20,909 bases of DNA from a virus. The position numbers were made by a program, and so were the translations under genes. The stretch's first letter is position 1; each line of letters starts with the position of its first letter. Below are positions 1-4,814 of this stretch, piece by piece. The notes under the pieces are model-generated. The model was not told the origin of the DNA, did not search any database, and was given only the letters and a program-made list of their open reading frames with translations. The stretch spans positions 1 to 20,909 of the IMG/VR virus record IMGVR_UViG_3300042924_003555; one strand, written 5' to 3'.

Positions 1-268
1 GTAGTCGCTCTATAGCCCGTGCAGCCTTCACCTTCGCCTTAGCCGCTGTGCTGGCTGCGCCCTCGACTCGAAGTTCGACATGGACGCCAGTCGGGCTGTC
101 TGGCAGAAACTGGTCCGGTCGCCAAATCACGACCCAGCCAAATAGGCCGGACACCGGAACCGGCTCGATGTCACCGTAAATCTCCCAGCCGTTACCAAGA
201 TCATCGCAGTATATCCACGCATCAACTGGCGTGATTCCGCGGGGTCGCTCTATCCATTCAATCGCCAT
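1..268 (-). CDS. Hypothetical protein, tandem paralogue copy 2 (partial)
   Basis: The reading frame is open from an ATG at 268 to the left edge, giving about 89 residues with the C-terminus missing. It starts MAIEWIERPRG and is a paralogue of the next gene upstream, which starts MAIEWQKVERA. Both end in a similar helix-rich segment (VHVELRVEGAASTAAKAKVK here, VQLVVEGYATTPEVAKATCE there). The AGGAGG at about 274-279 lies 6 bases before this ATG. Another ATG directly before it (271) is only 3 bases from the AGGAGG, so the MAIEW start was preferred, as in the paralogue. The function is unknown. It is the last visible gene of the ParB-like/CsrA operon. Confidence 0.7.
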   Translation of the reverse strand, partial: MAIEWIERPRGITPVDAWIYCDDLGNGWEIYGDIEPVPVSGLFGWVVIWRPDQFLPDSPTGVHVELRVEGAASTAAKAKVKAARAIERL

Positions 269-291
269 CATATTCCTCCTGAAAAAACGCC

Positions 292-618
292 TTAGGTAGC
301 CGCCAAATGCAACGTCTGCAAAATCCCAGGGCTGTCGTGTGCGATCTGCTGTAAGCACTGCATCAGGCGCTCGCATGTTGCTTTTGCGACCTCCGGCGTG
401 GTTGCGTAGCCCTCCACGACAAGCTGCACACTCAGTTGCGATGTCGCCGCCTGCCATGCCAGCGTCTTTCCGCGCCATGCAACCTGATAGACAATTCGAT
501 TGCAGCTAATGGGGCCGTAGTCTGCGTGGATCTCAGTGTCGTCTGGACCATCTGTGACAGCCAGCCAATCGGCAAAAACACCTTCCGCACGCTCGACCTT
601 CTGCCATTCAATCGCCAT
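292..618 (-). CDS. Hypothetical protein, tandem paralogue copy 1
   Basis: A 108-residue protein of unknown function. I chose the start MAIEWQKVERA because its ATG overlaps the TGA of the nuclease gene upstream and follows a GGGAGA ribosome site; an open extension of 29 residues upstream is the nuclease gene in another frame. The protein is predicted soluble, with a beta-rich centre (NRIVYQVAWRGKTLAWQAA) and a C-terminal helix carrying the segment shared with the adjacent downstream gene. The two genes look like a tandem duplication. I recognise no catalytic motif. Confidence 0.75.
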   Translation of the reverse strand: MAIEWQKVERAEGVFADWLAVTDGPDDTEIHADYGPISCNRIVYQVAWRGKTLAWQAATSQLSVQLVVEGYATTPEVAKATCERLMQCLQQIAHDSPGILQTLHLAAT

Positions 619-944
619 CACATTCTCCCTGAAAAAACGTCTTCGATGTGCTTCCAATCGCTGGGGTACCACAGGTAAGCGTCGGCTCCCCAGTGGTGAA
701 GCCAAAGTAACTGCTCTTCGGTCGGTGTGTTGGTGCCGACCTTTAATTCTGCTCCGACGACACGACCGTTGCGGGCTGCGATAATGTCAGGTGCTCCAGC
801 GTGCCCCTGTATTGCAGTCCGCCAGCCTCTAGCTGTCTTAGCTGGTCTGAAGTGGCAGACTTGCCAGCCGTAAAGAGTCGCCAACCGGATCACCTGCCCC
901 CTGAACTGCGATTCCGTCAGTCGAGGGAATTCTCGCTTACCCAT
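618..944 (-). CDS. VRR-NUC domain nuclease
   Basis: A 108-residue protein with the layout of a stand-alone VRR-NUC domain, a PD-(D/E)XK nuclease fold common in phages and related to Holliday junction resolvases. The N-terminal helix carries E11 and Q14. G50-A-P-D53 matches the family G-x-PD motif, and E66-x-K68 is the E-x-K motif that completes a metal-dependent active site. The following TEEQLLWLHHWGADAYLWYP is typical of the C-terminal part. The family cuts branched or structured DNA in recombination or repair; this role is inferred from the family. It overlaps the upstream small gene by 8 bases and its TGA overlaps the ATG of the next gene, so it is probably co-translated. Confidence 0.88.
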   Translation of the reverse strand: MGKREFPRLTESQFRGQVIRLATLYGWQVCHFRPAKTARGWRTAIQGHAGAPDIIAARNGRVVGAELKVGTNTPTEEQLLWLHHWGADAYLWYPSDWKHIEDVFSGRM

Positions 945-1134
945 CGCCGTGGTCCCTCACCGGCATCCGCGCTGTGTGCACCTTTGCCGCTCGCGGCCCT
1001 CGATACGATGAACCAACCGGCACGCCTGCTGAGCGTCGCATATGTTCAGCGATCTCCTCCAGCGCTGGGTCGTTGGGTTTGCGGTCGCCGCCGTAGGGCA
1101 GTTCCGGCAGCGGTTTAATCGACGGGTATTGCAT
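937..1134 (-). CDS. Small hypothetical protein
   Basis: About 65 residues from an ATG at 1134 (MQYPSIKPLPELPYGG). GGGAG lies 10 bases upstream, inside the end of the csrA-like gene. An in-frame ATG at 1173 would add 13 residues that lie wholly within csrA, so the shorter form is preferred. The protein is rich in proline, glycine and basic residues, is probably largely disordered and has no membrane segment. It overlaps csrA by about 20 bases and the nuclease gene by 8. The function is unknown. The dense packing supports it being translated. Confidence 0.6.
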   Translation of the reverse strand: MQYPSIKPLPELPYGGDRKPNDPALEEIAEHMRRSAGVPVGSSYRGPRAAKVHTARMPVRDHGDG

Positions 1135-1306
1135 CTTTACTGGTCTCCCTGTTGATGAGTTCGCTTCGGACAATATCCACGGTCAGGGGGGCGACGATGT
1201 CGATTGACACACGCCCCGGGCTGATTTCGCAGATTGTAATTTTGGCCACCGTTTCGGAGCCGCGGAACAGCTCAACGCCGTCGCCGACTTTGCGGGTGAT
1301 TCTCAT
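1115..1306 (-). CDS. csrA: CsrA-family RNA-binding regulator
   Basis: A 63-residue protein that aligns along its length with CsrA/RsmA (61 residues in E. coli). MRITRKVGDGVEL matches the first strand and turn of the family (MLILTRRVGE). GRVSIDIVAPLTVDIVRSEL matches the last two strands; R47 corresponds to the RNA-binding R44 of E. coli CsrA. CsrA works as a dimer that binds GGA motifs in mRNA leaders and blocks or activates translation. The R15-G-S17 loop and the C-terminal tail differ from the host type. Its ATG overlaps the TGA of the ParB-like gene, so both are probably made from one mRNA whose leader carries two hairpins (2151-2189). Targets, whether host or phage, cannot be told from sequence. 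Confidence 0.85.
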   Translation of the reverse strand: MRITRKVGDGVELFRGSETVAKITICEISPGRVSIDIVAPLTVDIVRSELINRETSKDAIPVD

Positions 1307-2139
1307 TCGGTTGCCTTCGTGCTGGCAAACAAGTCTGGGAAAATCGGCTTCAAATTCTCTCGCAGCTCGTTCAGCATTTCAATTTCCTGCTGTGCAGATA
1401 TGCGAATAATCTTCGCGAATGCGTTCGCTGAATTGAACGCAAACAACGCACGGCAAAACGTGTTTGGCGTGAAGTTGCGATCCATAGCCGGCACTTGCTT
1501 ATTAAACGCCTCAACGGAACTCCACATGGCGTTTTCGCCAGCCACCCACGCGCGATAGCTTTCCAGAACTCCTTCGCAGTGGTCTGCAATTCCAACGCCC
1601 GAAATCAACCGCACCTGCAGCAAATTGCAAACCACTGCCGCTCGCACCATTGCCGACCCGCGAAATCGCTCGCGGTTTCTGCTGACTGCAACGGCATCAC
1701 TAATCGCGCTTCGCGATTGATGCAAAATGTACTGTGTTTCGTGCGGTCGTGGTGTTGTCGCGTGCCGAACTATTGCGTAGCGAAACACCGCATTCGCCGT
1801 CAACACGTGCGGCTTGTCCTCATTCAGGATATCACTGATCGTCCGCCTTGCTCCGAAATCAATTGGAAGGTCCATTGCTGTTTCCGCGCTGTCATAGACA
1901 GCAACCCAAAACAACTGCGACATTCCGCTGTGAACAACTGCCTTCAGTCGATGCTGCCCGTTAATGAGTCGCCCACTGGCCGTGACTGCGATTGCTTCGT
2001 GTGTCTGCCTCCATTTTCCCTCCCGCATGTCCTTTGCGTATCCCTGCCATGTGCGCGGCCTCAGCGGTCGGTTTCCGTCGTTTCGCGTCAGCATCTCGGC
2101 CGCGATTTCTGGCGTTATTAGCCTTTGTTCGATAATCAT
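1303..2139 (-). CDS. ParB/Srx-fold protein
   Basis: A 278-residue protein. The N-terminal 100 residues contain LINGQHRL (58-65), which matches the G-x-HR-type box of the ParB/sulfiredoxin N-terminal fold, preceded by the usual segment in which an allowed value is named (WRQTHEAIAVTASG). The C-terminal 150 residues are helical and not recognised. There is no clear helix-turn-helix of the chromosome-partition ParB type and no parA neighbour, so a segregation role is unlikely. ParB-fold proteins in phages include CTP- or ATP-binding regulators and nucleases. The function here is open. It is the first gene of the left operon, with AAAGGG about 9 bases before the ATG. Confidence 0.7.
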   Translation of the reverse strand: MIIEQRLITPEIAAEMLTRNDGNRPLRPRTWQGYAKDMREGKWRQTHEAIAVTASGRLINGQHRLKAVVHSGMSQLFWVAVYDSAETAMDLPIDFGARRTISDILNEDKPHVLTANAVFRYAIVRHATTPRPHETQYILHQSRSAISDAVAVSRNRERFRGSAMVRAAVVCNLLQVRLISGVGIADHCEGVLESYRAWVAGENAMWSSVEAFNKQVPAMDRNFTPNTFCRALFAFNSANAFAKIIRISAQQEIEMLNELRENLKPIFPDLFASTKATE

Positions 2140-2150
2140 TGTCTTTCCCT

Positions 2151-2167
2151 TTCTGCACCTTGCAAAA
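2151..2167 (-). promoter_or_regulatory. Leader hairpin 0b (AGG loop) before the ParB-like gene
   Basis: On the minus strand this folds into a 7-bp stem, 5' arm TTTTGCA and 3' arm TGCAGAA with one T-G pair, closed by the loop AGG. It ends 11 bases before the ATG and touches the ribosome site AAAGGG. It shares the core GCA-AGG-TGC with six other leaders in this window, but the outer stem is different and still pairs. Confidence 0.6.
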
Positions 2168-2172
2168 CCCAG

Positions 2173-2189
2173 CCCCGCACCTTGCGAGG
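2173..2189 (-). promoter_or_regulatory. Leader hairpin 0a (AGG loop)
   Basis: Minus-strand arms CCTCGCA and TGCGGGG form a 7-bp stem (one T-G pair) around the loop AGG. It lies 5 bases from hairpin 0b, so this leader is the only one with two copies. A possible -10 box (TACAAT, 2194-2199) lies just upstream, but no good -35 box is seen at the right distance. Confidence 0.6.
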
Positions 2190-2193
2190 CTTC

Positions 2194-2199
2194 ATTGTA
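2194..2199 (-). promoter_or_regulatory. Possible -10 box for the ParB-like/CsrA operon
   Basis: TACAAT on the minus strand lies 8 bases before the GCAAGGTGC core, close to where the -10 boxes of the other cassettes lie (about 13). No TTGACA-like -35 box stands 16-18 bases upstream, so the promoter may be weak or activator-dependent. The rest of 2200-2299 shows nothing recognisable. Confidence 0.35.
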
Positions 2200-2299
2200 T
2201 CAAACCACCCCCGGCAATCATCTGCAATGGGGATCAGCCATTCAGACCAGCTCAGCCGATCATTGCACGCGGTCCCTGTGCTGCGGGGGTTTGTTGTGT

Positions 2300-2572
2300 T
2301 CAGTTGCTCTCAATGATCTCAACAAAGCCGAGCGAAACCACGCCGCCCAACAGCCGCACGACGCCCACTGAGTCCAGCTCGGAAAAGTCCGGCTTATGCT
2401 TGCTGCCCCCAAACCAAAACGCAAATGACTCGCCCACATTGCCGCGCAAAACGTCAGGCTCTGCCGCGATCACGCGGGCCAGTTGCTTCGCGGATTCGAG
2501 GTCTGATTTGCACTCGATAACCACGTCATCCATAGGAAAACGTGCAATCACAAGAAACGCATCTGCCTGCAT
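2300..2572 (-). CDS. Hypothetical protein
   Basis: A 90-residue protein from the ATG at 2572 (MQADAFLVIARFPM), chosen because GGAG lies 7 bases upstream; an in-frame ATG at 2623 lacks a ribosome site. The sequence suggests a mixed alpha/beta soluble protein with an acidic first half (MDDVVIECKSDLESAKQLARVI) and a C-terminal valine-rich segment (VGVVRLLGGVVSLGFVEI), which is probably a buried strand pair and not a membrane helix. It belongs to no family I recognise. It follows the 22-residue membrane peptide and is probably transcribed from the same promoter at 2900-2929. Confidence 0.6.
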   Translation of the reverse strand: MQADAFLVIARFPMDDVVIECKSDLESAKQLARVIAAEPDVLRGNVGESFAFWFGGSKHKPDFSELDSVGVVRLLGGVVSLGFVEIIESN

Positions 2573-2650
2573 AGCTCCACTCCAAGAAAAAAAGAAGAAA
2601 TCCCTGTTCCCGTCGATTGGCACTGCAGACAGGGGCTGCAGCTGATAGTG

Positions 2651-2782
2651 TCATGCGAACTTGCCCAGGCTCTGACGGGTTGCCTCCGGATCAGGAATCT
2701 CTGCAGCAGTGCCGATCTGCAAAGGCCACGTGTAGTCAACCGGGTGACTGCTGCCGGGAGTGACCAGCCCGACGAACGATTC
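2651..2782 (-). other. Open frame without a start, possible +1 frameshift extension
   Basis: Directly after the TGA of the 22-residue peptide gene, the +1 frame stays open for 43 codons (ESFVGLVTPGSSHPVDYTWP at its beginning, LGKFA at its end). Its composition looks like a real soluble protein with balanced charge, whereas the other frame that begins at 2784 is arginine-rich like out-of-frame translation. There is no usual start codon or ribosome site in this frame. A +1 slip at CAA-TGA-A would join it to the peptide, giving 65 residues. A sequencing error or a decayed gene would look the same. Confidence 0.35.
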
Positions 2783-2849
2783 ATTGTGCGAAGTAGCCGA
2801 GAACGCCGAGGATAACGATTATCAGAGCTGCCGCTGCTGCTGGGTCCAT
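2781..2849 (-). CDS. 22-residue single-pass membrane peptide
   Basis: The ATG at 2849 is preceded by a near-perfect AAGGAGG at 6 bases, and by the leader hairpin and promoter of cassette 5. The peptide begins MDPAAAAALIIVILG and ends GYFAQ. Nearly the whole chain is a hydrophobic helix long enough to cross a membrane, with a negative N-terminus. Phage peptides of this kind include lysis or superinfection factors and subunits that modulate membrane enzymes; nothing here decides between these. The strong ribosome site and dedicated promoter argue that it is really made. The reading frame may continue by +1 frameshift (2651-2782). Confidence 0.6.
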   Translation of the reverse strand: MDPAAAAALIIVILGVLGYFAQ

Positions 2850-2872
2850 TTGTCGCCTCCTTGCTGGTTACT

Positions 2873-2891
2873 GGCCTGCACCTTGCGGGCC
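2873..2891 (-). promoter_or_regulatory. Leader hairpin 5 (AGG loop)
   Basis: Minus strand: GGCC pairs with GGCC around a C-A mismatch, then GCA pairs with TGC and closes the loop AGG. The core is the same as in the other leaders while the outer stem differs completely and still pairs, which points to a selected structure. Confidence 0.6.
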
Positions 2892-2899
2892 GATGTCAG

Positions 2900-2929
2900 A
2901 CGATACCCGCGGACGACGGGCGAAGTCAA
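2900..2929 (-). promoter_or_regulatory. Promoter of cassette 5
   Basis: Sigma70-like: -35 TTGACT (2924-2929), 18-base spacer, -10 TATCGT (2900-2905). It drives the 22-residue peptide gene and probably 2300-2572. Its sequence is less related to the other four promoters, and the AATCT box is absent. Confidence 0.5.
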
Positions 2930-2955
2930 GAGGGATGTTTCGGATTTTTGAAATT

Positions 2956-2997
2956 GCCCGGGCCGGTCTCCCGGGGTGGCCTTACCGGGGCTTGTCA
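2956..2997 (-). repeat. 42-bp GC-rich repeat, copy A, with hairpin
   Basis: Identical over 42 bases to 4221-4262. On the minus strand the repeat starts exactly with the TGA stop of the gene at 2995-3294 and ends in a hairpin with CCCGGG arms around AGACCGG. Only a weak T run (AATTT) follows here, so termination is possible but not certain. Confidence 0.75.
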
Positions 2998-3294
2998 TCC
3001 ACAAATCAGATGCAGTGCCAGTTTCTGCTGGCGGTTCGCTTTAGTCCAGAACCAGCCAGCCACACAGTGCCAACAGCAGTTCACGCTGTGGCTGTCCTTT
3101 GCCGTCCGATTGAATGCAGTGTTCACCTGCAGGGCGCTTCGCGGAATCCACACTGTCAGGTTTCGCTCAGCGTTGTGAACCTTGATTGCCTTGTCCGTCG
3201 CTGCCATAACATCCAGAACGAAGTCAATGTGGTCTTCCACGCATCGCGTGCAAAACAAAGCGTCGCCAACCTGTGCTTCGGTAACAGTCTTCAT
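2995..3294 (-). CDS. Hypothetical protein of cassette 1
   Basis: A 99-residue protein with the start MKTVTEAQVGDALF. The AAGGGGCTGAG ribosome site and promoter of cassette 1 directly precede it. C15-x-x-C18 (FCTRC) and a second cysteine cluster near residue 73 (NCCWHC) could bind a metal. The middle (KAIKVHNAERNLTVWIPRSA) resembles the small phage domain in which a polar strand is followed by WIPKSQ; this is a similarity by eye, not a family call. The function is unknown. The stop codon forms the first bases of repeat copy A. Confidence 0.7.
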   Translation of the reverse strand: MKTVTEAQVGDALFCTRCVEDHIDFVLDVMAATDKAIKVHNAERNLTVWIPRSALQVNTAFNRTAKDSHSVNCCWHCVAGWFWTKANRQQKLALHLICG

Positions 3295-3320
3295 CTCTCA
3301 GCCCCTTGCTTAGTTGTGCT

Positions 3321-3343
3321 GTCTTCCGCACCTTGCGTCCGAC
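3321..3343 (-). promoter_or_regulatory. Leader hairpin 1 (AGG loop)
   Basis: Minus strand: outer stem GTC/GAC, a symmetric purine internal loop (GGA opposite GAA), inner stem CGCA/TGCG and loop AGG. Identical to hairpin 2. The following ribosome site of cassette 1 (3297-3311) contains AAGGGG and is shared with cassettes 2, 3 and 4. Confidence 0.65.
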
Positions 3344-3349
3344 GGGTGA

Positions 3350-3377
3350 ATCTTAGCACCTTATCGTTTTGTGTCCA
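3350..3377 (-). promoter_or_regulatory. Promoter of cassette 1
   Basis: -35 TGGACA (3372-3377), 16-base spacer, -10 TAAGAT (3350-3355). The spacer begins CAAAACGATAAGGTGC, the same as in cassette 4. The AATCT box lies 13 bases upstream at 3391-3405. Confidence 0.65.
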
Positions 3378-3390
3378 GTCTGGTCTCCAG

Positions 3391-3405
3391 AGAATCTGGA
3401 AGATT
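3391..3405 (-). promoter_or_regulatory. Upstream box, copy 1
   Basis: Minus strand AATCTTCCAGATTCT; the first 13 bases form a dyad, AATCT and AGATT around TCC. It lies 13 bases before the -35 box. It may be an operator or an activator site. Confidence 0.45.
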
Positions 3406-3416
3406 TCAAAAGATTA

Positions 3417-3437
3417 CCCCGGGCCGGTCTCCCGGGG
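3417..3437 (-). terminator. GC-rich hairpin after the cassette 2 gene
   Basis: Minus strand: arms CCCCGGG and CCCGGGG around AGACCGG, a perfect 7-bp stem. It is the hairpin part of the 42-bp repeat without the rest. TAATCTTTT follows, a poor T run, so it may be a partial terminator or a 3'-end stabiliser for the 56-residue protein gene. Confidence 0.5.
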
Positions 3438-3452
3438 TTGAGTGTGTCGGGT

Positions 3453-3623
3453 TTACTTGCAGTCGAAGCAGACAGAGTCAATTTCATCCAGAGCGTCGAA
3501 ATCTTCCATCATCGCGAGAAACTTGTTGTAATCGACCATGTTTCCAAACGTCTTTGTTTCGAAATGCCACGCACCAGCGGTTCCAAAGTCGCGGCCAGTT
3601 TTCACGTTTACGGTAATGGTCAT
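3453..3623 (-). CDS. Small hypothetical protein of cassette 2
   Basis: A 56-residue protein (begins MTITVNVKTGRDFGTAGAWH, ends VCFDCK), preceded by the promoter, hairpin and ribosome site of cassette 2 and followed by a GC-rich hairpin. It is acidic in its second half (MMEDFDALDEIDS) with a C-x-x-C near the end, and has no membrane segment. A longer open frame over the same DNA (3484-3840) reads through the promoter and is not real. The function is unknown. The context, with its own promoter and hairpin, is the best evidence that it is a gene. Confidence 0.7.
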   Translation of the reverse strand: MTITVNVKTGRDFGTAGAWHFETKTFGNMVDYNKFLAMMEDFDALDEIDSVCFDCK

Positions 3624-3652
3624 CGCTCAGCCCCTTGCTTTTTGTTTGTCCT

Positions 3653-3675
3653 GTCTTCCGCACCTTGCGTCCGAC
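3653..3675 (-). promoter_or_regulatory. Leader hairpin 2 (AGG loop)
   Basis: Same 23 bases as hairpin 1: stems GTC/GAC and CGCA/TGCG, internal loop GGA/GAA, apical loop AGG. Confidence 0.65.
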
Positions 3676-3681
3676 GGGTGA

Positions 3682-3709
3682 AGTATAGCTGCTTATCGTT
3701 TTGTGTCCA
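3682..3709 (-). promoter_or_regulatory. Promoter of cassette 2
   Basis: -35 TGGACA (3704-3709), 16-base spacer, -10 TATACT (3682-3687). Drives the 56-residue protein gene. Confidence 0.7.
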
Positions 3710-3731
3710 GTGTGAACGGGACAAAATTTTG

Positions 3732-3746
3732 AGATTCTGGAAGATT
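3732..3746 (-). promoter_or_regulatory. Upstream box, copy 2
   Basis: Minus strand AATCTTCCAGAATCT, 22 bases before the -35 box. It differs from copies 1 and 4 by the central base of AGAWTCT, and has 9 more bases between box and promoter, as in copy 3. Confidence 0.45.
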
Positions 3747-3763
3747 GCCACTCCACTTGTGGC

Positions 3764-3778
3764 AATGCCACAGGGTTT
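3764..3778 (-). terminator. Small hairpin after 3791-4204
   Basis: Minus strand TGTGGC-ATT-GCCACA, a 6-bp stem with a three-base loop, next to partial copies of GGCATTG. It takes the place that the GC-rich hairpin holds after the other genes. There is no T run, so a terminator role is doubtful. Confidence 0.3.
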
Positions 3779-3790
3779 GTGACAATGCCG

Positions 3791-4204
3791 TCACGGCGAC
3801 TTATGCAGCAAGAGACCTTCCAGCCGCTCCACTTCTGCACTGATTGCCTTTAGGGACACTGCAGCGCTTGTAATGGCCTTCTCCGGGTCAATGAACATTG
3901 ACGCGCTGTTGCAAAACCCGCCTTTGGCGGATGCAATCGACGCGCTGACGCTTGCTGTCGGAAATTCCGCCAAACAATGCAGCAGAACCTCACTAGCTCG
4001 CAGTTGCGGGGCAATCAGCAACAACGCGCCAATGTCCTCCACCGACTGCACCGGAATCGCCAAAACGGTTGTTTCCGCCTCATCATCCCACGACGAAGCG
4101 TAATTGTGCCAGTCATCCCATTTTGTGCCGCGAAGCGCACGGCTGGCATCGCTTCTGTCCACAGAATAAAACTGAAGTACCCACTCTTGCTTTTTGCTGT
4201 TCAT
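3791..4204 (-). CDS. Hypothetical protein
   Basis: A 137-residue protein from the ATG at 4204 (MNSKKQEWVLQFYSVDRSDA). I chose it over an ATG 12 bases upstream because GGAG stands 6 bases before it. There is a likely soluble N-terminal half with W-rich segments (KWDDWHNYASSWDD) and helical later segments; the last 35 residues (ITSAAVSLKAISAEVERLEG) look like a coiled coil. No family is recognised. It has no cassette of its own and sits 17 bases after the hairpin of repeat copy B, so it depends on read-through from the DUF6011 gene. Confidence 0.65.
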   Translation of the reverse strand: MNSKKQEWVLQFYSVDRSDASRALRGTKWDDWHNYASSWDDEAETTVLAIPVQSVEDIGALLLIAPQLRASEVLLHCLAEFPTASVSASIASAKGGFCNSASMFIDPEKAITSAAVSLKAISAEVERLEGLLLHKSP

Positions 4205-4220
4205 GGCATTCTCCAAAAAA

Positions 4221-4262
4221 GCCCGGGCCGGTCTCCCGGGGTGGCCTTACCGGGGCTTGTCA
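4221..4262 (-). repeat. 42-bp GC-rich repeat, copy B, with terminator-like hairpin
   Basis: Identical over 42 bases to 2956-2997, and again starting at the TGA stop of the gene before it (4260-4262). The hairpin (CCCGGG arms around AGACCGG) is followed at once by CTTTTTT, which makes a good intrinsic terminator. The same T run is joined to the ribosome site GGAG of the next gene, so termination and translation start are close neighbours. Confidence 0.75.
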
Positions 4263-4655
4263 GTTTTCGCCCATTTCCTTTTCAGCACACGTCGGACCAA
4301 TCCCACTGGCCACAGACTCCGGTGTTGTCAGGTCTCGGTTGCATCGTCGGCAACAGCAACTTGCGGAAATCTGCAGTCCGTGCTTTTTGGCAACTCGCGG
4401 CAGGTTTGTCAACATCGCAGCGTACTGGCTGAACACTGTGCCTTCGTGCTTCCGCCAGACTCGCACGCCACTTTTTTCAACGAACCCGAATCCGGTGTAA
4501 TCCTCTGTGTTGTCTGGCCCCGTCAGCAGGCTAACAATTCGCTTGCCAGCCAGCTTGCTGTCTGCGGATGCCGTGCGAACCTGAAACGTCCTGTGATTTC
4601 CGGTTGCTGGATTTTTGATTGTCCAAGTCCCGTTGTGTGTCAGAATGCTTTCCAT
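4260..4655 (-). CDS. DUF6011-type zinc-ribbon protein of cassette 3
   Basis: A 131-residue protein. Residues 10-60 (TWTIKNPATGNHRTF, then KRIVSLLTGPDNTEDYTGFG) are typical of small phage and plasmid proteins that precede a C-terminal zinc knuckle. C102-x-x-C105 with NRDLTTPESVASGIGPTC up to C123 matches DUF6011 (C-x-x-C-x-R-x-L-T-x-P-x-S-x-x-x-G-I-G-P-x-C). The biological role of the family is not known; a nucleic-acid or protein-binding role is inferred. The start follows the cassette 3 ribosome site. The TGA opens repeat copy B. Confidence 0.8.
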   Translation of the reverse strand: MESILTHNGTWTIKNPATGNHRTFQVRTASADSKLAGKRIVSLLTGPDNTEDYTGFGFVEKSGVRVWRKHEGTVFSQYAAMLTNLPRVAKKHGLQISASCCCRRCNRDLTTPESVASGIGPTCAEKEMGEN

Positions 4656-4679
4656 CTCTCAGCCCCTTGCTTTTGTCTC

Positions 4680-4702
4680 GCCTCCCGCACCTTGCGTTCG
4701 GC
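4680..4702 (-). promoter_or_regulatory. Leader hairpin 3 (AGG loop, covarying stem)
   Basis: Minus strand: outer stem GCC/GGC replaces GTC/GAC of hairpins 1, 2 and 4, with both arms changed so that pairing is kept. The internal loop is GAA/GGA, the inner stem CGCA/TGCG and the loop AGG. This double change is the best single piece of evidence for an RNA structure. Confidence 0.7.
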
Positions 4703-4710
4703 ATGGCAGT

Positions 4711-4739
4711 AGTATCGTTTGTTTTCCCGTTTGTGTCCA
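4711..4739 (-). promoter_or_regulatory. Promoter of cassette 3
   Basis: -35 TGGACA (4734-4739), 17-base spacer, -10 GATACT (4711-4716). The spacer sequence is the most diverged of the four. Confidence 0.6.
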
Positions 4740-4761
4740 GTGTAAACGGGAAAGAATTTTG

Positions 4762-4776
4762 AGATTCTGGAAGATT
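4762..4776 (-). promoter_or_regulatory. Upstream box, copy 3
   Basis: Minus strand AATCTTCCAGAATCT, identical to copy 2 and also 22 bases before its -35 box. Confidence 0.45.
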
Positions 4777-4777
4777 G

Positions 4778-4798
4778 CCCCGGGCCGGTCTCCCGGGG
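4778..4798 (-). terminator. GC-rich hairpin after the LPD29 gene
   Basis: Same 21 bases as 3417-3437 (7-bp stem CCCCGGG/CCCGGGG, loop AGACCGG), 16 bases after the stop of the LPD29-type gene and 1 base before the upstream box of cassette 3. No T run follows. Confidence 0.5.
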
Positions 4799-4814
4799 GC
4801 TGTGTTGTTGCGAG

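Noticed and set aside
1495-2121. A 208-residue plus-strand frame opposite the ParB-like gene
   Set aside because: Antisense shadow, Cys/His/Arg-rich, no ribosome site.
1303-2139. Plasmid- or chromosome-type ParB partition system
   Set aside because: No ParA ATPase and no parS-like sites were found nearby; only the N-terminal ParB/Srx fold signature is present.
2548-2784. A 78-residue frame whose ATG overlaps the stop of the 22-residue peptide
   Set aside because: The overlap is like those of true genes here, but the translation is arginine- and serine-rich as for an out-of-frame reading, and there is no ribosome site. The +1 frame over the same DNA looks more like protein.
3484-3840. A 118-residue frame on the minus strand
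   Set aside because: It reads through the upstream box, promoter and leader of cassette 2 and then out of frame through the 56-residue gene. The short gene with its own ribosome site explains the region.
2956-4798. GC-rich repeats as a CRISPR array
   Set aside because: Copies are few, of two lengths and separated by whole genes, not by spacers of one size.
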